Assembly (NCBI GenBank): GCA_000708835.1
Contig: DF237582.1
Span: 1-49,115, forward strand
Reading direction: 5' to 3'
Origin: Klebsormidium nitens
Taxonomy: Eukaryota > Streptophyta > Klebsormidiophyceae > Klebsormidiales > Klebsormidiaceae
Length of the DNA: 49,115 nt
Position 1 is the first letter of the stretch, and every line of letters starts with the position of its first letter. Below the pieces are notes generated by a model that searched no databases, was not told the DNA's origin, and worked only from the letters and a program-made list of their open reading frames with translations. The position numbers and the translations under genes were made by a program. Shown one piece after another: positions 43,901-49,115 of the stretch.

Positions 43901-44293
43901 AACTTATGATTCCAAATAAGACGGCAAAAGTTTTGACGATTATTCCTATCAATCCATTTCAATCAATTCTACCCAATCGCTTGCCAGGTAGGTGTGCACT
44001 CGACAATGTTTCCGGTTCAATTTTCGGTTGCGCTATATCTGCCTCTGTGGTGAATGCTACTGCGTTTAAATAACTTCTATATAACTTCTATATACAAAGA
44101 CCTTTGACAGGATCAAAAGTTCTCTTTTGACATGCCTAAGGAGAGGCGAGTAATCAACCTGACTAGAAAAGCTAGCTGTATCCTATTCATGCTATTGGCT
44201 TTACAATAGTAAGTCAAATCAAATGATTCCTAATACTTTTCTGAGGGATCAACTAATTCCCATGACTGACTCCGTATTGCGATAATTGACTTT
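40943..44293. other. 3.3-kb intergenic spacer between convergent genes
   Basis: No confident gene. The left part (to about 41350) may be 3' UTR. A minus-strand frame of 143 codons (41871-42302) and a plus-strand frame of 116 codons (42268-42618) overlap at their ends but show no family resemblance. The section 42900-44290 is AT-rich, with RY palindromes near 43284 and 43516 and a short TTGATTGA tract near 43307-43323. Confidence 0.5.
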
Positions 44294-46291
44294 CTAGAAT
44301 GCAACAGCTGGGGGAAGCGCTGCGATCCTCTGCCCGAAGTTTCCTGACCTCTGCCTCAACACGGAGACGGGCGAATGAGGCTCCGACAAGCATGAATGCT
44401 CATTGTCAGATGAGTTCCCCCCCTCCGCATGGGACTGGAACTTCTTGAATCCAAAACCGTTGGGCTTCTCTGGCTTTCGTGACACTTCCTCTGCCTCATG
44501 CATGCCACTGCCTGACAGCGCCAGGCCAGAATCTGCCATATGTGTGCCACTACCCGATGGTGCCGACTCCCCCTCATCTCTGCCAGATTCCCACTCCCCT
44601 CCTTGTTTCACACTAGTTGCCTCCTCATCAGACCGCGTGTCGCTGTGGCCTGAGGAGGAAGGCAGTCCAAACCTTGTGCTGCTGCCATGCTCCTCCCCAG
44701 CCTTGCCCGCATGCTCCTTCCCAACAGAGGAGCTGGCACTCTGCTCCCTCTTCTCTGCCCCCTCCCACACTCTCTGCCCCTCCTCCTGCAGGGTCTGGCC
44801 CAAATGTGACCGCTTGCGCTTCTTCGGAACAGCCCTCACATCCACCTCCTCATCGGCTGCCCTCTTCCCAGGTCCCCGCTCATTGTAGCCCACAGCGTCC
44901 AACACCTCCCTGATCATGTCCCGCAGCCTCTCCTCCCCGTCCCCCACCACTGCCTCCCTCCACGACTTCCATGAGGCCTCCTGCTTAGACGCCGCCGCAG
45001 CAGCTTCCCTCTGCAGCTGGAACTGTCGCTTGGAATGCTTCAACCGCTCCTCCCGCTTCAGCTTCTTGTGATCACGCTTGGACGCGCTGTGGCGCACCTC
45101 CGTGGGGCCCTTGCTGCTAATGCCAGGCTGCATGCTGAGGTGGGGATCCGCAGAATCCTGGACAGCAGCCACCTTGCATGCCAAGGAGCAGAAGCGCATG
45201 GCGTCGAGCAGGCTGCGCCCACACATCTCACCTGCACATACAAACGAAGTGACATTCGTTTCTGACAAAATTTCAGATTGATAAAGCATATACATCAAGG
45301 AGATAATCTCCGCAATTAGATATCACATGATCCTCTTGAGTGGCCATCCAAAGGACAAACGGTCATTCTTGATCAAGCCAGGTACAATCAGCATCTTTGG
45401 TAGGCCTTCAGATCTTGAGAGCCTCTCTCTTCTTTTGTCTAAACTCAATACTCAGATGTGTGTTCTTAACACATCCGCAATCTCAAATCTCCTTTATCAG
45501 TGCTCATTTTCTGTCGAGGTTACAGCAACATCCTTCAACATGCAATCAACAGAAGCAGTGTATTATGAAACAAATCGCACGCAGCTTTGCTGATGGTGGT
45601 CAGCGCGCTAGGTACTGCAAAGCCCATCAGTGCGGGCAACTTACAGAAGTGATAACCGCCTCTCCACGGCTGCGGAGGCCTTCTCCCCTTGAGGAAGAGA
45701 ATCTGCATCAGGGGCATGACTGTCAGAGGAGAGAAGTGGCAATGGGAAAACACCAAGTTTCTGTCCAATCCATAACAATGGAGAAGACCAGGAGCATAGC
45801 AACCGCGATGAGCAAGACTTCTGACCGTCAATGACTAAAATGCACCTTTGTACCCAAAAAGCCCCTTTGTCCCTACCCTGCAGAAGGCCACAACATAAAT
45901 CCAAGTGCCTCAGCCAGAACATGACTTTGTGTACCTTTGCAAAGTGTGAGGTTGTTGCAAAGATTACCTTGCTGCCATTGATTGTGTACTGCTGTACACC
46001 CTCTGTGTTGACCTGGTGGATCTCATTCACCCTGACCGCATTGTTGTGGCTGGCACGCCTGATCTGCAGGATGTCATGGCCTCTGTGGGAGGAATCCACG
46101 CAGAATGTGCATAGCGCATCCTCATGGCAGTCCAAGCAGTAGAAATTCCTGTCTGTCTTGTGGGAAAAGCCCCCAGTGGAGTGCTCCGGGCAGGGCGTAA
46201 AGAAGGGAGCATCCAGCGCCCCAGTCAGCCAAGCAGGACCCGCTCTCTCCACTGACAATGCTCCATTCATTTGCAAATTGGCCCCTGGCAT
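44294..46291 (-). CDS. PLATZ zinc-dependent DNA-binding protein with long C-terminal extension, 3 exons
   Basis: Plant AT-rich sequence and zinc-binding (PLATZ) transcription factor. Minus-strand exons: 45968-46291, 45645-45702, 44294-45231 (439 aa). The PLATZ domain (about aa 20-147) shows PAWLTGALDAPFFTPCPEH, then CLDC...CTFC...HRGH zinc ligands, ILQIRRASHNNAVRVNEIHQ, YTINGSKILFLKGRR, and the closing CEMCGRSLLDAMRFCSLACK (C-x2-C-x10-C-x3-C, with Cys128 split across the last intron). An in-frame TAG lies eight codons upstream of the ATG. Usual plant PLATZ proteins have about 200-260 residues. Here an extra ~290 residues follow, including a Lys/Arg-rich helix (175-200), a likely nuclear signal PKKRKR (263-268) and a Ser/Gly/Glu-rich acidic region. 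Nuclear repression of AT-rich promoters is the family role; its targets here are unknown. Confidence 0.93.
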
Positions 46292-47068
46292 TGCTTTTAA
46301 GCAAAAAAGTGTGATCTAACAAGATTTGCAGATGACAATAAGTAAAACTATGACTACTCTCACTATCAAAGAGTCTCTAAAGTTTCCTCTTGCCTTTACC
46401 ACTGCCCGATCCGTCCAATGGTGCCCAGCTTCTGTTAAACGACCAAAATGCAGGGAGAGCCAATGCGAGAGAAAGTGATGGTAGTTTCCAAGGGACTTCA
46501 GAAGGCCCTGATCAACAGGCAATCTAGGTAGCTTGCGAGCAATGCAGCGTCGTCCCTGCCGCAGTGCTTTGACAGAACAAGCTTCTGGCAGCTTGCATGT
46601 CGACGGTGTGAAGTTGGTCCTTGAGCAGGATCGCAAGTCGCAAGCCTCTCGTCGTGCCAGCTGCCCTGTCCATGCAGCAAAACTGATGCGGTTGCTTAGC
46701 TGTGGTACACGTCGCCTCCGTACCAACGTACCGTACGCCCCACTGGAACGATGGGTCCATGATAGTCTGGTGGGGCCAGAGGACCTGAGCTGTAGACTCT
46801 AGAGGTGGTCGATCGGATCGCCTCTGGAAGGGGGCCAGCCTGTCCGCACTCAGGCATTGGTCCAGGGTCCTGGTGCTGCCTCCGAAACTTCCCGAATCCC
46901 AGATCGCAAATGAGGTTGGGTACGAATGTAGGAAGGTACTTACTGTACCTACTGTACGTGCTCGTACGTGGCAGCAGGATACGATACCTATGTATTAGTA
47001 CCGGCCGGATCTCCCGATAATACCGCGGGTACGTTCGTGTGACCTAAGATAGGCACCCAGGGGACGGG

Positions 47069-47599
47069 GTAGACCCTACAAGAGCACGACCTTCAAAATT
47101 GACTCGGACGCGAACCCCGCGGTCGCGAAACTTCACTCTACTAAATTTGCGTCGCACCGCAGACTGACGACACTTGGCAGAATCTGCTTAGGTTGTCGCG
47201 AAATCCAGTCTGTATTTCAGCCCTGTAAGCAATCGCCGATTCCCCGGGTAAGCAACAAGACTATACAAGGGCTGTTCCTAGCGTCCCAACTGCCCGGTTC
47301 ATACCTTAGGCTTACAAGTTGACCGGGCAGTTGAGGCGCCTATTTTTGCCCCCGGTGGATCGCAAGCACAGCCGATAAACCGGGCAGGCTGGACGCCAGA
47401 AACACTCCTGCTGTGGTCCACATTGCTTGCCCGGGGAATCGACAATTTCTTACAGGGCTGAAATGCAGGCTGGATTTCCGACAATCTTCCGAGATTCTGC
47501 TAAGTGTCGCCAGTCTGCGGTGCGACCAAAATTTATAGAGTGATTTTTCCACGCGACCGTCCGAGTCAAATTTGAAGGTCGTGCTCTTGTAGGGTCTAC
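47069..47599. mobile_element. Foldback (long-TIR) Mutator-like nonautonomous element with 11-bp target duplication
   Basis: The first 29 bases (GTAGACCCTACAAGAG onward) are perfectly inverted at the right end. Imperfect inverted symmetry then continues for about 200 bases per arm (for example GCGTCGCACCGCAGACTG against CAGTCTGCGGTGCGACC). The element is flanked directly by CAGGGGACGGG at 47058-47068 and 47600-47610, an exact 11-bp duplication. Long inverted arms plus a 9-11 bp duplication are diagnostic of Mutator-like elements. There is no transposase inside. The centre holds CAACTGCCCGGT and its inverse. Confidence 0.8.
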
Positions 47600-47610
47600 C
47601 AGGGGACGGG

Positions 47611-48300
47611 TAGGGTTGGTATGGTGGTTAAAAGTGTGGGTTGGGGTGCGGAGCGGGTGATTATTTGGGTTGGGTTTCAGGTTTTGAGCGCCCGGTAAAC
47701 TTGTGTCTAATAGTTCACGCCCGATCGCGTTAGGTCACACGAGAGCTACCGGCATCCCGATGATCAACCGGCCGGCTTGCACGGCAACTTGACCGGCCAC
47801 GCGCCACGGCTTCATCTGGCCGGTCCATTTGAATATGATAGGTACTGTATCCCCCCCCGATAGCTACCTATGGCGGTCGTCGGGAGATCCGAGAAGCAAC
47901 GTTGCAATTTGTAAATGATCCCGGGAAGTCGCTGAATTGTGCCAGTACTAGTATACGGTACATACCGGAATACCAATTCCTGCCGGACCCAACCGTAGGT
48001 TGCAGAGCTGATATCTGAGCTCGTGCCGGCGCCCGGCCCTGTGGGTTTGTTGCATGCATTGTTGACGTGGCCAACCGAGCTCCGAGCCTTTTCAGATCCT
48101 TAAATATCATGTAGGTAGGTACCGTCACGCGTACATTGAACACAATATCCCAAGATACGGAGATTCGAAGTTTGGGTATTTCTCGATCTAGTGAACAGCA
48201 AGCTCAGTGAACAGTAAGCATTTTGGGGTTACTAGAAACCCTAACCAAATAGATCACCCGCTCCGCACCCGTACCCACCCTAACCCCCTACTAACCCTAC
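47611..48300. repeat. Inverted-arm repeat with telomere-like (TTAGGG) arms, ~690 bp
   Basis: The left arm (47611-47679: TAGGGTTGG, then GGTGCGGAGCGGGTGA, then TTTGGGTTGGGTTT) is inverted with modest divergence at 48236-48300 (AACCAAATAGATCACCCGC and CTCCGCACCC). The right arm also resembles 8783-8818 on the opposite strand, so this is a dispersed family. It was probably one element before or after the foldback insertion that abuts its left arm. Confidence 0.55.
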
Positions 48301-48983
48301 CGTCTCCGTTACTGTTCACCGGCTGTTGCTGTTCACTACATCGTCGGGATGAAGTGTGGCCCTTCAAGTTGGCCCCTCGGGCATTGGGCTCGTGCCGGCC
48401 CCGGGCCCCGGGCCCCGGTTATACGTTTGATACATGGGGCCAGTTTAATTCTGATTAATATGAGACTGACGTGTACGCGCACTTTTATGAAAGTCGAGAG
48501 TCTCTTGCAAACCTGAAAGCGCCACGCAAGCCACAGAATCACCAAAAGGTCACCACTCGGCTCCTACGCAGTTAAAAAGTCGACACGTGGCGCTGAGGAA
48601 GGAAAAGACGGAGTCTTTGGTCGCGCGGACGGGTACCGTCCTCCGTGGACACTCGGCGTGGACAGGTACCGCCAGGGTTCCCGCGCGGTACCGACCCGTA
48701 GCGGACGCCGCGTGGACGGTGCCGGTAAATTCACTGAACAGTGACAAGACTGCCGGTTTCCAGCGTTTCCAGTCAGTATCGGCCCAAAACCGGCAATCCG
48801 TCGTCACTTCTGCCATCCGGGCCCTGAAAAAATAGCCAGCTAGAGTCTTTACATGCGTCGCCAAAGTCCTCTTCTGCCCTTTTCAACCTCCAGACCTCCA
48901 GCCTCATGCCCAACCGTCAGCTTCCATACCTTTGGCAGGTTTTCACCCTTACACTCTACAGTTTTGAGTGCGGTCACAGCGCA

Positions 48984-49115
48984 ATGGACCTCTCAGGCGT
49001 GCACTCTCAGCTGCAGTCTCTGAAGGTGACCTCAAGGCAGGGCTCTGGGCAAAAAGCTCTGGTCGGAAAGCCGCCAAAGCTTTTGGGATCTTCCAAATTC
49101 TCCTTTCCAGCAAAT
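48984..49115 (+). CDS. Possible first exon of an unidentified gene (partial, open at window end)
   Basis: An ATG at 48984 opens a frame of 44 codons that is still open at the last base. The peptide begins MDLSGVHSQLQSLKVTSRQG and is basic, Ser/Lys-rich, with KPPKLLGSS near the edge. The preceding 80 bases are pyrimidine-rich, as expected of a leader. The family cannot be judged from this length. It is divergent from the PLATZ gene across a repeat-rich spacer. Confidence 0.35.
   Translation, partial: MDLSGVHSQLQSLKVTSRQGSGQKALVGKPPKLLGSSKFSFPAN

Larger units (their letters stand above)
46292..48983. other. Repeat-rich spacer between the PLATZ gene and the last gene
   Basis: The left part (to about 46800) is probably PLATZ leader/promoter. 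It is followed by GTAC-rich sequence (46720-47040), a foldback element (47069-47599), a pair of inverted arms (47611-47679 and 48236-48300) and another GGTACC-rich stretch (48630-48710). Motifs GTGAACAG/CTGTTCAC recur around 48190-48340 and 48730. No confident gene was seen. Confidence 0.5.

Overview
The window is nuclear DNA from a photosynthetic eukaryote, most likely a streptophyte (charophyte) alga similar to Klebsormidium. All genes are split by short GT-AG introns, mostly phase 0, and the exons are GC-rich. Several genes belong to plant-type families: a PLATZ zinc-binding protein, a PHO1-type SPX-EXS phosphate exporter, a large conserved plant protein, and an ER-type coiled-coil membrane protein. 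The organism assignment is inference from gene content. No bacterial operon, CRISPR, rRNA or tRNA signal was recognised.

Layout from left to right: the 3' end of an unknown plus-strand gene (to 182); methionine aminopeptidase 2 (318-4352, plus); a 2 kb AT-rich spacer; a minus-strand gene for a small protein with two predicted membrane segments (6329-7984); a spacer with several inverted-repeat elements (8.5-9.3 kb); cytosolic-type glucose-6-phosphate isomerase (10234-15238, plus, 17 exons); a spacer; a 14-exon minus-strand gene for a signal-peptide/coiled-coil/single-membrane-span protein (17067-21491); a MITE-like element in its divergent promoter with PHO1 (22411-28991, plus, 16 exons); a spacer holding a LINE fragment (30571-31095); an STK19 homologue (31695-34249, minus); a TIR element carrying a gene fragment in the next divergent promoter; a 1264-aa conserved plant protein (36023-40942, plus); a 3.3 kb spacer; a PLATZ gene (44294-46291, minus); a repeat-rich spacer with a foldback element that has an 11-bp target duplication; and the first 44 codons of a possible last gene (48984 to the end).

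The genes are unrelated housekeeping and regulatory functions: N-terminal Met removal, glycolysis/gluconeogenesis, phosphate export and sensing, DNA repair, and transcription. They do not form a pathway. Strand alternation creates several divergent promoters. The recognisable repeats lie in the spacers, which are also rich in CATGCA (RY-type) motifs.

Exon models were built by hand from splice consensus, reading-frame continuity and recalled family alignments. Every multi-exon model closes in frame. Residue positions refer to these models. Family comparisons are from memory, not from a search.
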